From Rodentibacter pneumotropicus DSM 21403 (GTDB taxonomy: Bacteria > Pseudomonadota > Gammaproteobacteria > Enterobacterales > Pasteurellaceae): a stretch of DNA of 64,000 nucleotides. This document shows positions 7,606 to 17,510 of this stretch, one piece after another (the first letter of the stretch is position 1; the number at the start of each line of letters is the position of its first letter). Below the pieces are notes generated by a model, which was given only the letters and a program-made list of their open reading frames with translations, searched no databases and was not told the DNA's origin. The stretch covers positions 198,825 through 262,824 of the forward strand of contig NZ_KB904041.1 of assembly GCF_000379905.1 (NCBI RefSeq), read 5' to 3'. The translations under genes and the position numbers were made by a program.

Positions 7606-8085
7606 TTATTCTTCATCAATGATATCCACGAACTTGGCATTCAATAAATTTGCCAAATCTTTGGGAGCAAGTTCTACACTTAATCCTCGCTTTCCTCCCG
7701 AAACATAAATGGTGTCAAATTCAAGTGCGGTTGAATTTATCACTGTTTTTAGCCGTTTCTTTTGCCCAAGAGGGCTAATTCCTCCTACTAAATATCCACT
7801 GCTTTTTTGAGCAAAATCTTTGTCTGCCATTTCTACTTTTTTGACATCAACTGCTTTGGCGGCTTTTTTTAAATTCAACATATTAGATGTAGGTAAAACA
7901 AAGCAGGCGAGCTTTTTTTGATCGCCATTTTCGGCGACAAGTAAGGTTTTGAAGGAACGATGGGGATCGATACCTAATTTTTCTGCAGCCTCATCACCAA
8001 AATGGATATTATTTGGGTCATGCTCATAAGTATGAAGGGTAAAAGGAATTTTCTGTTTTTTGAGTAAATCGATTGCAGGTGTCAT
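7606..8085 (-). CDS. ybaK: Cys-tRNA(Pro)/Cys-tRNA(Cys) deacylase YbaK
   Basis: This is a trans-editing enzyme that hydrolyses Cys mischarged on tRNA-Pro. It has 159 residues and a single INS/YbaK domain. Visible conserved elements are the KTLLV strand, [18 protein letters not shown] (around residues 60-77) and the [16 protein letters not shown] loop (around 96-112). The Lys in the first of these regions is essential in the H. influenzae homologue (recalled). It is convergent with fabA, and a stretch of about 57 bp separates it from the divergent usg. Confidence 0.93.
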   Translation of the reverse strand: MTPAIDLLKKQKIPFTLHTYEHDPNNIHFGDEAAEKLGIDPHRSFKTLLVAENGDQKKLACFVLPTSNMLNLKKAAKAVDVKKVEMADKDFAQKSSGYLVGGISPLGQKKRLKTVINSTALEFDTIYVSGGKRGLSVELAPKDLANLLNAKFVDIIDEE

Positions 8086-8142
8086 TTTATTTCTAGCCCT
8101 TTTTTTGTAGAATAGACCGCTTATTTTATAGCGGAGAAAAAA

Positions 8143-9096
8143 ATGGATGCAAGCCTAAATATTGCCATTGCGGCAGAATTTGAATTATGTGAGAAAATTG
8201 CTGAAGCCCTTGAGGAAAGTAGATTTGCAATCGGTAAATTGTCAATTGTAGAAATTTATCCTTTTGATGAGGAACAAGGCGTTCGTTTTAACAATAAAAG
8301 TGTTGTGCAATGTTCGCCGGAAAAAGTGGATTGGTCCGAGATTAATTATCTTTTTTTTGCAGGTGATGTTGAACAATTAACCTCCGTTGCGATTGCCGCT
8401 GAAAGTGGCTGTGTCATTATTGATATGAAAGGCATATGCGCTGCACTTTCCGATGTGCCGGTTGTTGTACCCACAATTAATGAGGGCGATTTAGTTGAAT
8501 TAAGACAACGTAACATTGTCAGCTTGCCGGATCCTCAAGTTAGTCAGCTTGCTTTGGCGATTTCTCCGTTACTACAAACAACCAATATCACACAAATTTT
8601 CACGACATCTTTGCTTCCTGCTTCTTATCAAAACGGTGAAACTGTCAATAAACTTGCGGGACAAACGGCACGTTTATTGAATGGTATTCCGTTAGATGAA
8701 GAGGAAAAACGTTTAGCATTTGACGTTTATCCACAAAAAACAATGGCACTGTCAGCACAATTTCAAAAGATTTTTCCTCAATGTAACTCGGTGATCTTTC
8801 ATGTCGTGCAAGTGCCGGTATTTTACGGAATGGCGCAAAAAGTGACCGCACTTTGGGATTATGAGACGGATTTTCAACAGCAAGATAATGAACTTATACA
8901 ATATCATGATATGAATATCACACCGGTAATAAATGGTGAACAAGAAAGTGGTGAAACACAGGTAAAATTACATATCAATCCGTTAAGTGCGGTTGAAAAC
9001 GGTATTGAATTTTGGACGGTTGCAGACGAGCAGCGTTTTAATCTCGCTCATCTTTCAGTGAAATTACTCGAAGCGATTTATCATCAAGGTTATTAA
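8143..9096 (+). CDS. usg: USG-1-like aspartate-semialdehyde dehydrogenase homologue, catalytically dead
   Basis: This 317-residue protein has the fold of the aspartate-semialdehyde dehydrogenase family: an N-terminal NAD-type domain, then a dimerisation domain around [18 protein letters not shown]. Where true dehydrogenases carry the catalytic cysteine in a PNCSTIQL motif, this protein reads [11 protein letters not shown], so the Cys is Pro. That is typical of the Usg pseudoenzyme family, whose function is unknown. In E. coli usg sits between pdxB and truA; here it is followed 15 bp later by adeP. Confidence 0.85.
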   Translation: MDASLNIAIAAEFELCEKIAEALEESRFAIGKLSIVEIYPFDEEQGVRFNNKSVVQCSPEKVDWSEINYLFFAGDVEQLTSVAIAAESGCVIIDMKGICAALSDVPVVVPTINEGDLVELRQRNIVSLPDPQVSQLALAISPLLQTTNITQIFTTSLLPASYQNGETVNKLAGQTARLLNGIPLDEEEKRLAFDVYPQKTMALSAQFQKIFPQCNSVIFHVVQVPVFYGMAQKVTALWDYETDFQQQDNELIQYHDMNITPVINGEQESGETQVKLHINPLSAVENGIEFWTVADEQRFNLAHLSVKLLEAIYHQGY

Positions 9097-9111
9097 TTTT
9101 AAGGAACAATT

Positions 9112-10407
9112 ATGTTAGAACGACTTTTCAAATTGCGTGAAAAAGGCTCGAATACGAAAACCGAAATTATCGCTGGTATCACTACCTTTTTTACCATGGT
9201 TTATATTGTATTTGTGAACCCGTCAATTTTGGGAGATGCGGGGATGGATAAACAGGTTGTGTTTGTCACCACCTGTTTAATTGCCGGCATTGGTACGATG
9301 GCGATGGGGCTATTCAGTAACCTGCCTATCGCTCTTGCACCTGCAATGGGATTGAATGCCTTCTTTGCTTATGTAGTCGTTGGAAAATTGGGCTATTCTT
9401 GGGAAATCGGAATGGGAACAATTTTTTGGGGTTCTGTTGGTTTATTCGTGCTGACGCTTTTTCAAATTCGTTATTGGTTAATGGCGTCCATTCCGTTAAG
9501 TATTCGCGTGGGAATTGGTGCAGGGATTGGTTTTTTCATTGCTTTGATTGGTTTTAAAAATATGGGGCTTGTGGTGGCGAACCCCGCTACATTAGTAGCA
9601 CTGGGGGATCTGCATGATCCTAAAGTTCTACTTGGTGTACTGGGTTTTTTCATTATTGTTGTATTGGCTGCCCGTAATATTTTTTCCGGTGTATTGATTT
9701 CCATTGCAGTTGTAACGGGGCTTACCCTTTGGTTGGATGAAACGGTGATGTTCCAAGGGATTATTTCTATGCCACCGGCATTAGACACCGTGGTTGGTAA
9801 AGTCGATATTGCGGGCGCATTAGATACCGCATTGCTCGGCATTATTTTTTCATTTTTATTAGTCAATTTATTTGATTCTTCCGGAACATTATTAGGTGTG
9901 ACGGATAAAGCCGGCATTAGTGATGAAAAAGGGCGTTTCCCAAAAATGAAACAAGCTTTATTGGTTGATAGTATCAGTGCGGTAGGTGGCTCTTATATTG
10001 GTACTTCTGCAATTAGTACTTATATTGAAAGCGGTGCGGGTGTTTCTGTAGGGGGACGTACGGGATTGACTGCTGTGACAGTCGGCCTGTTATTTTTACT
10101 GACGATTTTTTTCTCGCCGCTCACCGCCGTCGTGCCAACTTATGCTACCGCCGGTGCATTGGTTTATGTGGGGATTTTAATGGCATCCAGCTTAATTCGT
10201 GTATCTTGGGATGATTTAACGGAGGCCACACCGGCATTTATTACCGCAGCCATGATGCCTTTCACATATTCCATCACGGAAGGGATCGCCTTTGGTTTTA
10301 TCAGCTACTGTATTATGAAAACCTGTACCGGTCGTATTAAGGAAATCAATGCACCGGTTTGGGTGGTTTCCCTTTTATTTATTGCGAAATTTGTTTGGGT
10401 GGGATAA
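9112..10407 (+). CDS. adeP: NCS2/AzgA-type adenine permease
   Basis: This 431-residue polytopic inner-membrane purine:proton symporter of the AzgA branch of the NCS2 family has about 12-14 hydrophobic segments. Signature stretches are MVYIVFVNPSILGDAGMD near residue 29, LAPAMGLNAFFAYVVV near 75, and LVNLFDSSGTLLGVTDKAG near 250. The overall pattern is closest to E. coli AdeP (PurP), so adenine is the likely substrate; guanine/hypoxanthine transport cannot be excluded. It follows usg by 15 bp and ends at a strong terminator. Confidence 0.85.
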   Translation: MLERLFKLREKGSNTKTEIIAGITTFFTMVYIVFVNPSILGDAGMDKQVVFVTTCLIAGIGTMAMGLFSNLPIALAPAMGLNAFFAYVVVGKLGYSWEIGMGTIFWGSVGLFVLTLFQIRYWLMASIPLSIRVGIGAGIGFFIALIGFKNMGLVVANPATLVALGDLHDPKVLLGVLGFFIIVVLAARNIFSGVLISIAVVTGLTLWLDETVMFQGIISMPPALDTVVGKVDIAGALDTALLGIIFSFLLVNLFDSSGTLLGVTDKAGISDEKGRFPKMKQALLVDSISAVGGSYIGTSAISTYIESGAGVSVGGRTGLTAVTVGLLFLLTIFFSPLTAVVPTYATAGALVYVGILMASSLIRVSWDDLTEATPAFITAAMMPFTYSITEGIAFGFISYCIMKTCTGRIKEINAPVWVVSLLFIAKFVWVG

Positions 10408-10413
10408 TTTTAT

Positions 10414-10438
10414 GGGCGAGCGAAAGTTCGCCCTTTTT
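10414..10438 (+). terminator. intrinsic terminator after adeP
   Basis: GGGCGA and TCGCCC form a stem around GCGAAAGT and are followed by TTTTT. It lies 7 bp after the adeP stop codon. Confidence 0.85.
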
Positions 10439-10467
10439 GTATTTGAAAGAAAACTAAGAGAGTTATT

Positions 10468-10824
10468 ATGCAGAATATTCTTTTCATTATTCATTCTTCG
10501 CCTTATGGGGATGAACATTTTTTTAGTGCATTACGCCTTGCTTTGCAGTTACAAGAAAAGCATAAAAGTGCGGTCAATTTGAAATTATTTTTAATGTCCG
10601 ATGCGGTGAGCGGGGCATTGGCAAAACAAAATCCGGCGGAAGGGTATCATTTACAACAAATGTTAGAAATTTTAACCTCACAGGGGGCGACCGTAAAACT
10701 TTGCAAAACCTGTACCAATGCAAGGGGTATAACGGATTTATCTTTGACGGAAGGGGTAGAAATCGGCACATTGGCAGAGCTTGCCGATTGGACGATAGAA
10801 GCGGATAAAGTGCTAAATTTTTAA
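10468..10824 (+). CDS. ychN: DsrE-family protein YchN
   Basis: This is a 118-residue single-domain DsrE/TusD-like protein. The N-terminus (MQNILFIIHSSPYGDEHFF) and the segments LKLFLMSDAVSGAL, EGYHLQQMLEIL and KLCKTCTNARGI match E. coli YchN closely, including the conserved Cys pair at about residues 81-84. E. coli YchN is a hexameric protein of uncertain role with putative sulfur-handling cysteines. It is monocistronic, bracketed by terminators. Confidence 0.92.
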   Translation: MQNILFIIHSSPYGDEHFFSALRLALQLQEKHKSAVNLKLFLMSDAVSGALAKQNPAEGYHLQQMLEILTSQGATVKLCKTCTNARGITDLSLTEGVEIGTLAELADWTIEADKVLNF

Positions 10825-10831
10825 GAAATGA

Positions 10832-10862
10832 AATGGCTTACGAGGTAAGCCATTATTTTTTT
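10832..10862. terminator. bidirectional terminator between ychN and ynbE
   Basis: AATGGCTTAC-GAG-GTAAGCCATT is a 10-bp perfect stem followed by a T-rich run on the plus strand. It overlaps the last codons of the convergent ynbE. Confidence 0.85.
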
Positions 10863-11056
10863 CCATGTTCTCCTACCACAGTCCTCGTTTTTTCATCCAT
10901 TGTGACATTAATATTATGATCCACCACCACATTCATATTAATTGTGATGCCTTCTTTTGGTGTATCAAGCTGAATGGTGGGGGTACAGCTTGTCAGCAAG
11001 CTAAACGCAGCTAAAAGAAATAAAAAGTGCGGTCGATTTTTAAGGTGTTTTTTCAT
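10853..11056 (-). CDS. ynbE: YnbE family outer-membrane lipoprotein
   Basis: This is a 67-residue lipoprotein. A Lys-rich N-terminus and hydrophobic stretch lead to a lipobox ending LLTSC, with the acylated Cys near residue 24. The mature part, TPTIQLDTPKEGITINMNVVVDHNINVTM, is typical of YnbE. In E. coli YnbE forms an outer-membrane partner for the AsmA-like bridge YdbH in intermembrane phospholipid transfer (recent literature, recalled). Its start overlaps the ydbH 3' end by 17 bp. The usual third gene, ydbL, is absent downstream. An uptake signal sequence encodes RPHF within the signal peptide. Confidence 0.88.
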   Translation of the reverse strand: MKKHLKNRPHFLFLLAAFSLLTSCTPTIQLDTPKEGITINMNVVVDHNINVTMDEKTRTVVGEHGKK

Positions 11057-13761
11057 GTTCTAAATTTTGGTAAAGCCGATATTGTAAATTTTGTTCAAAC
11101 TGAGCGCCGTAGTCAATCATATTCCATAATTCAAACATATTTTCTTGGTGATTATAGTTCAATGTAATAGGGTTATGCGTCGGGTTATTTACGTTGAAGC
11201 CTTTAATTGTAGCACGTAAATTCATTTGCCCGTTCGGGGTGAGATTAATACTCGCATGGGTGTTTTGTAGTTCCATTTCTTTTAATAAATCAACCAGAAT
11301 GCTTTCGGTCAAACCGCCTTTTTTTAGCCCTTTAGCTACCTCATCATTCAATTTAATTCGCATTTTATCGGCTTGTTGTAATGTCCCGCCACAAATTAAA
11401 CAGGCGGAATGATTGAGCCAAAAAGGCAAGGCTGCATTGACACGTCCTTCCAAATGAACTTGATTATATTGCGCCATTTCCATCACGCGTCGGAGATCAA
11501 TATTATGAAATTTTAGCGTCGCAATTTTATGTTGCGGCAAATTCAGTTTGTCTATGGTTAATTCACCGTCAAATAAACCGATTCTCACATTACTCAGGGT
11601 GAGCGGTTTTGCCCTAGAATTAGGATAAGTGCCGGATAAATTAAATACGGCATCATTCAGGAATAATGCCCCTTTACGCATATTACGAACAGAAACCTTA
11701 ATCGGATTTTTAGTGGAATTTTGTAAAGCATTATTTTGATAATTAAGTGGGAAACGAATGTCTAAATCTTCAATTTCACCATCAGGAAAGGAAAGACCGA
11801 CATGATAAAGTTGTAGATTCCCTTTCATCGTAATCCCTTTTTGATCAATATTGAAATTGCCGATGCCTTTAATATGTCCATTATGGATTAACCAGCCCCA
11901 TTGTTGAGGAAAAAGCGATTGGAATATGCTTGCCGATTGTTTTTTCCAACTGATTTTTCCTATTAACTTTTGATTTTCATAACGGGCGAGCAGATCAATC
12001 GGACCTAATGTACCCGCCTTTAAATCACCGGCAATATTAAAACGTTCAATACTTTCCCCATCAATACCAACAGCAAAAACAGGTTGAGTGAAACCGCCGC
12101 CGTAATCAAAGGCAATCTGATCGCTCTTGATTTGCAACAAACCTCGAATATGGGATTTTTCATAATCCCAACGTAAACGATCTTTTAATTCTAACGAGAG
12201 AGGCGCTATGGTTATGCCGTTTGTTTGAATCTTATCAGAATGGGCAGTGAGTTGATTTAATTCAATATGATCCCCTTGCCAAAATCCGATACCTTGTAGT
12301 TTGATCGGTGTTTTTAAGGTATTCGAATAGGCGTTACCATTAATTGTCCAATCCCAACGGTTATCAGCATTCAGTTCGGCATCGCGTAATTTTTGTTGTG
12401 GATCACGTAATTCAAAGACGGTTTTGATCCCTGCAATAAATTCGTCCGCTTGTCCGTCCAGTTTTAAATCAATGCCGGAAAATTGTGGCGTAAAACCTTG
12501 TAATGTTGCCTGTAATCGCCCATTTAAGCCGTATTTACCAATTTGAATATGATCTAATGGCAAACGAACGTGAATATTGGTGTCTTGTTGTTGATTATCC
12601 ATTTTGAAAATAGAGCCTTCGTTAAAACGAAGTAAGGGGTTATCAAACGAACCGCTGAGATGATAACTTAAATTCGTGTGTGCAACCGTATTGTTCACCG
12701 CGCGTTTTTAAATTAAAATGGATCTGATCTTGTTTTTCTCCCCCTCCAATTTCGCCATTTTCGCCGGAAATTACAATCTCGCCTTTACCATACTCACCAA
12801 AGGTTTGTACGATTATGTTGGTATCAATACCAAAGGGAAGCCAGCCTTTTTGTGGTGTGCGTAACGACAAGCCTAAAAATCCTTTAATAGGTTGATAACC
12901 GTCAAACGTCCAATAAAATGTTCCCCAAGAAATTTCCAGACCGTTCTGAGTAAAAATAAACGGCACGTCCAATAATGGTGATTTTCGTGCAAGATCTTGT
13001 GCCTTAATCACGCCATTTTCTCCTTCCCAAGACAATCTTGCTTCTCCGTTATTGACGGAAAAATGAGGGTTTTGCCATGTTAAGATAATTTCTCCTTTTG
13101 GCTGTATCCGGAGAATTTCATCATTTAATTGAAGGTTAAAATGTGACTGATAAGATTGTTTTTCTTCCGGTTGATAATCGATTTTCCCCCGCCAAATAAA
13201 GTGATTATCCTGAGAGGAAAGGGTGGATTGGTGCTGTAATATTAATCCTTTGTCATTTTGGGCGGATAAATTCAGCTGAAATTGATCGTGGTTACCATTT
13301 GCCGTTGCGGAAATATCGGCATTGAGAATATCCTGAAAAACAGGCGGAACAAGATTGTTAGCATTTGAGAGTTGAAGTTGCTTAATATTAATTTCAAAGG
13401 TCGGCATTGTCGCAAAAAGTGCGGTCAATTTTATCGATGTTTTGTCATAACGGCTTGGCATAGTTTGAATACAGGCGTAATCGACCACTGCATTTTCAAC
13501 CGCTAAATGGGGAGAAAACCAACCATTAAGTTGAATATCATGTAGCTCTGCCAGCGTGCATTTTTCTGAATTTACTTGCAAAGTAGGGAGTTTTAATCCT
13601 TCACTATTTATCGTCCAATCGGATAATTGCACGGAATAATCCGGCGCCAAGAAATAATTGACCGTACGCTCGATTTGTTTTGGTGAAATCCACCATGGCA
13701 AAGAAATCATTCCGATTAAAAGCATCAATGCCAACAAGGCACAACCACGACCCTTTCGCAT
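11040..13761 (-). pseudogene. ydbH: ydbH (AsmA-like intermembrane phospholipid-transport protein), frameshifted
   Basis: The gene is read in two overlapping frames. The first part (13761 to 12643) has an N-terminal membrane anchor (LLALMLLIGMISLPWWI) and AsmA-like beta repeats. The second part (12698 to 11040) continues the same family to the end and contains FNIDQKGITMKGNLQLYHVGL and the late CLICGGTL. Together they give about 900 residues, the length of E. coli YdbH (~880). Removing one base near the T5 run at 12705-12709 (A5 on the coding strand) joins the frames as NLKRAVNNTVAHTNL. The break may be a true mutation, phase variation or an assembly error. An intact protein would span the periplasm with YnbE. 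Confidence 0.8.
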
Positions 13762-13895
13762 ATTTCCTCAATTATCCTGTTTTTTAGCGGCTTATTGTAA
13801 CCGAAATAATCGTCATTAAAAAATTACTTAATACATAGCCAAAGCGATAATTCCCCCCTAAAATAGTGTCTATTTAATCCCTCATTTGCGAAACT

Positions 13896-16800
13896 ATGAC
13901 AAAATCAACGCCGCTTAATCCCGTCGAATTACCCTTAAATCAAGTGAGTTTGATTGAGGCATCAGCCGGAACAGGGAAAACTTACACCATTGGTTCCCTT
14001 TATCTTCGCCTTTTGTTGCAAGCAGGAGAGCAAAATTTTTCACGTCCGTTGAATGTTGAAGAAATTTTGGTGGTCACCTTTACGGAAATGGCGACGGAAG
14101 AATTAAAGCAAAAAATTCGTGAACGCATTACAGATGCCATTCAGAAATTGTCTACTTATGTGGAAACACAATCGAAAAGCGCTTTTAAAAATGATGAATT
14201 TCTGACCGCACTTTCTCACACTATTAATGATTTTCCTCTTGCTATTCAGCGATTAAAATTGGCAGAGCAAAATACAGATCTTGCCGCTATTTTTACCATT
14301 CATGGTTTTTGTCGCCGAATGTTGATGCAATATGCCTTTCATTCCGGTGTACATTTCAATTTGGAATTAGTAAAAGACCCGTCGGATTTGCTCAAACAAT
14401 TTGCGAATGAATTTTGGCGCGAGCATTTTTATCCCCAACCTTTTGAGATAGCGAGTTTTATTGCACAAGAATTGAAATCACCGGATAACGTGTTAGCAGT
14501 GCTTAAAAATGATATTGGCAAAAACTTCGATGCTGAATTGGAAAATAGGGATCTTCTCAGCTTACCCCTTGAAACACTTTTAGAGAAAGTGGCGGCGCAA
14601 CGCAATATCATTGATAAATTAAAACAAACATGGCAAGAAAATGAGGCTGAAATTAAGCATTTCATCGCACAGGAACTTCAAAATAAACGATTAAACGGTA
14701 ATAAATATCGCTCCAACCATTTACCCGGTTATTATAAGCGTGTAGCCTCTTGGACGAAGAATGTTACACAACATTCATTAAGCGAAGATATTATCAAATA
14801 TTTCACACAATCTGCGGTGAATAGCAATGCGGCAAAGGACAAAAAGCCAAATCACTCCACTGTTTTAGAAGAATTGGATCGCTTGGTTGAAGAATTTCAA
14901 CAAACGATTTCTCCCGATTTACTTCGAAAACTTATCTTTTTCCATTACCGTCAAGGCATTCAACAAAAACTCCTTGAGTATAAACGTAATCATCAAGAAA
15001 AATCTTTTGACGATTTATTGCAATTACTTTGCGAAGCCTTACAAAATGAGCAGGGCGATCAACTCGCCGAAATGATCCGTTTTCAATATCCTTTTGCCAT
15101 GATCGATGAATTTCAGGATACGGATGCGCAACAGTATGGGATTTTTTCCAAAATTTACCGAGAAAATCAATCAAACAATACCGGTTTTATTATGATTGGC
15201 GATCCTAAACAGGCGATTTATCGTTTCCGTGGTGCGGATATCTTTACTTATCTAAAGGCGGCGGATCAGGCGGATAAACGTTTTAATTTAATGAAAAACT
15301 ATCGTTCCGAACAACGGGTGGTGGAGGGCGTAAATCAATTATTCGATTTTCCTAAATCGCCATTTATTTATGACAATATTGAATTTACTCCGGTTAGTGC
15401 AAGAAAGGATCATCGCCAATTTTATTTAAATGGTGAACAGGAACCTGCTTATCGGTTTTATTTGACAGAAGAAAAGGGCGGAAAATTAGATAAAACCGAG
15501 CTTGCCCAGACTTGTGCGGTTTCAATTCAACATTGGCTAAAAAGTGCGGCTGAAAATCAGGCTGTTTTTAAGGGCGATAAGGATAGTCAAACTTTGCAGG
15601 CTGCTAGTATCGCCGTGTTAGTGCGTGACAGACATGAAGCGGCATTTGTGAAAACGGCATTACAGCAACGGGGCATTGCTTCGGTGTTTCTTTCAGATCA
15701 AAGCAGTGTGTTTGACAGTCGGATTGCGAAAGAATTGGTGCTGGTTTTGAAAGCCTGCTTGAATGTGGCGGAACGCCCTATTTTAAATGCCATTGCTACT
15801 GCACTTCTCGGTTTGACGGCAGCAGAAATTCACCAAATCCATCATAATGAACAAGATTGGCAACGTTGGGCGGATAGTTTTGCACAATATCAACAAACTT
15901 GGCAACGACAAGGCGTACTGCCCATGTTGCACCGACTTTTACTTGAACAGGGTATCGCAGAGCGTTTATTAGGCGTACCGAGTGGCGAGCGTGATTTAAC
16001 GGATTTTTTACACCTTGCCGAGATTTTACAACAAGCTTCCACATTAAATAACAGTGAAGCAGCATTACTGAGTTGGTTAGAAAAACAAATTCAAGGCGAG
16101 GGCAGACAAGAGGCGCAAATTCGTTTGGAAAGCGAACGTCAGTTAGTCAAAATTGTCACCATTCATAAATCCAAAGGGTTGGAATATGATTTAGTTTGGT
16201 TACCGTTTTTAGCCGTGCCAAGCCGTGATCCTAATCAATCCGCTGATATTAATCTCTATTACTCGCAGGATAAAAAGACCGTTTTATGGGATATGGAAAA
16301 TCGCCATTTAGATGAATTGACAGAAGAGACCTTTGCGGAAGAATTGCGTTTGCTTTATGTGGCATTAACGCGGGCTAAATACCAAATGGCGTTTGCCTTG
16401 CCGGAACAATTTGATAAAAAATGGAATCCGCTTCTTTACGTGCTTAGCCGTGGGGAAATTGGTAAAAATTTAGCTTTGCTACAAACCTATTCAACACACT
16501 CATTACTTAATGAATTTAAAGCAAATGTGCCGAGCGTAACTATTGAATCGGCAAACCAATTAAATGAATTGCCACCGTTAGCTTTTTCTTTAGTGCAAGA
16601 TGATCTTTCTGTCTCTTCCTTTCATGGGGAGATCGAACAAAATTGGCATATCACCAGTTTTACCGGCATTGAACAAAAACACCGTAGAATGAACTATTTC
16701 AACGAAAGTGCAGTAGAAAAAAAACTTGTTTTTGATGAAGCAAAAGATTATGACACACAACTGTCAGCACAATATTCTCCGGAAATATTGACCGCACTTT

Positions 16801-17510
16801 CCAATGACAACCTGCCGATCATTGCTGAGCTTCCACGCGGCACACAAGTGGGAACGTTGCTACATCGTTATTTAGAAAAAAATGATTTTAATGCACTGAC
16901 TAATGACATTGCCCTTGAAAAACTTTGCCAAGAATTGCAGATGGATGTGGAATTTATTACATCATTACAGCAATGGTTTGAGCAAATTGTGCAAACGCCT
17001 TTAACCAAAGCATTCCCTTTAAAATTAATTGATTTGGCAAAATCCGATTGTATCAAAGAGATGTCTTTTTATTTATCCATTCGAGAGCATTTTGATGTGG
17101 TGGGCTTCAATCAAGCATTACAAGCCCATCATCATTTGCCAAGTGAAATGCTGCAGTTTGAGGATATTCAAGGGATGATACGTGGCACAATTGATTTGGT
17201 TTTTCGCTATCAAGGCAAGTATTATTTATTGGATTATAAATCTAATTTTCTTGGTGAAAATTGGGAGGATTATGCGCCTTCTACCTTAGCAAAAGCGATG
17301 TTACATCATCACTATGATTGGCAATATTTGCTTTATACCTTAGCGTTACACCGTTATTTAAAAACCGTAGATAGCGATTATGACTATGAACGTGATTTTG
17401 GCGGTGTGTTTTACCTTTTCTTAAGGGGAATGAATGGTGAACCGCAATCCGGCGTGTTTTTTGATCGCCCAAGTACACAACTCATCAATGAATTAGAGGA
17501 GGTGTTTTAA
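13896..17510 (+). CDS. recB: exonuclease V (RecBCD) beta subunit RecB
   Basis: RecB is the 3'-5' helicase and nuclease subunit of RecBCD, which processes double-strand breaks and loads RecA. It has 1204 residues, the usual size. Walker A is IEASAGTGKTYTIGSLYLRLLL near residues 20-40. Walker B is FAMIDEFQDTDAQQ near 400. Later SF1 motifs are IMIGDPKQAIYRFRGAD and HKSKGLEYDLVWLPF. The C-terminal nuclease motif is GTIDLVFRYQGKYYLLDYKSN near residue 1105, with the metal-binding Asp and Lys. It overlaps recD by one base (TAATG). recC is not adjacent, which fits the H. influenzae arrangement. Confidence 0.97.
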   Translation: MTKSTPLNPVELPLNQVSLIEASAGTGKTYTIGSLYLRLLLQAGEQNFSRPLNVEEILVVTFTEMATEELKQKIRERITDAIQKLSTYVETQSKSAFKNDEFLTALSHTINDFPLAIQRLKLAEQNTDLAAIFTIHGFCRRMLMQYAFHSGVHFNLELVKDPSDLLKQFANEFWREHFYPQPFEIASFIAQELKSPDNVLAVLKNDIGKNFDAELENRDLLSLPLETLLEKVAAQRNIIDKLKQTWQENEAEIKHFIAQELQNKRLNGNKYRSNHLPGYYKRVASWTKNVTQHSLSEDIIKYFTQSAVNSNAAKDKKPNHSTVLEELDRLVEEFQQTISPDLLRKLIFFHYRQGIQQKLLEYKRNHQEKSFDDLLQLLCEALQNEQGDQLAEMIRFQYPFAMIDEFQDTDAQQYGIFSKIYRENQSNNTGFIMIGDPKQAIYRFRGADIFTYLKAADQADKRFNLMKNYRSEQRVVEGVNQLFDFPKSPFIYDNIEFTPVSARKDHRQFYLNGEQEPAYRFYLTEEKGGKLDKTELAQTCAVSIQHWLKSAAENQAVFKGDKDSQTLQAASIAVLVRDRHEAAFVKTALQQRGIASVFLSDQSSVFDSRIAKELVLVLKACLNVAERPILNAIATALLGLTAAEIHQIHHNEQDWQRWADSFAQYQQTWQRQGVLPMLHRLLLEQGIAERLLGVPSGERDLTDFLHLAEILQQASTLNNSEAALLSWLEKQIQGEGRQEAQIRLESERQLVKIVTIHKSKGLEYDLVWLPFLAVPSRDPNQSADINLYYSQDKKTVLWDMENRHLDELTEETFAEELRLLYVALTRAKYQMAFALPEQFDKKWNPLLYVLSRGEIGKNLALLQTYSTHSLLNEFKANVPSVTIESANQLNELPPLAFSLVQDDLSVSSFHGEIEQNWHITSFTGIEQKHRRMNYFNESAVEKKLVFDEAKDYDTQLSAQYSPEILTALSNDNLPIIAELPRGTQVGTLLHRYLEKNDFNALTNDIALEKLCQELQMDVEFITSLQQWFEQIVQTPLTKAFPLKLIDLAKSDCIKEMSFYLSIREHFDVVGFNQALQAHHHLPSEMLQFEDIQGMIRGTIDLVFRYQGKYYLLDYKSNFLGENWEDYAPSTLAKAMLHHHYDWQYLLYTLALHRYLKTVDSDYDYERDFGGVFYLFLRGMNGEPQSGVFFDRPSTQLINELEEVF

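Noticed and set aside
9471..9917. 148-codon minus-strand ORF inside adeP
   Set aside because: Low-complexity Pro/Thr/Ser/Asn translation typical of the antisense of a membrane-protein gene.
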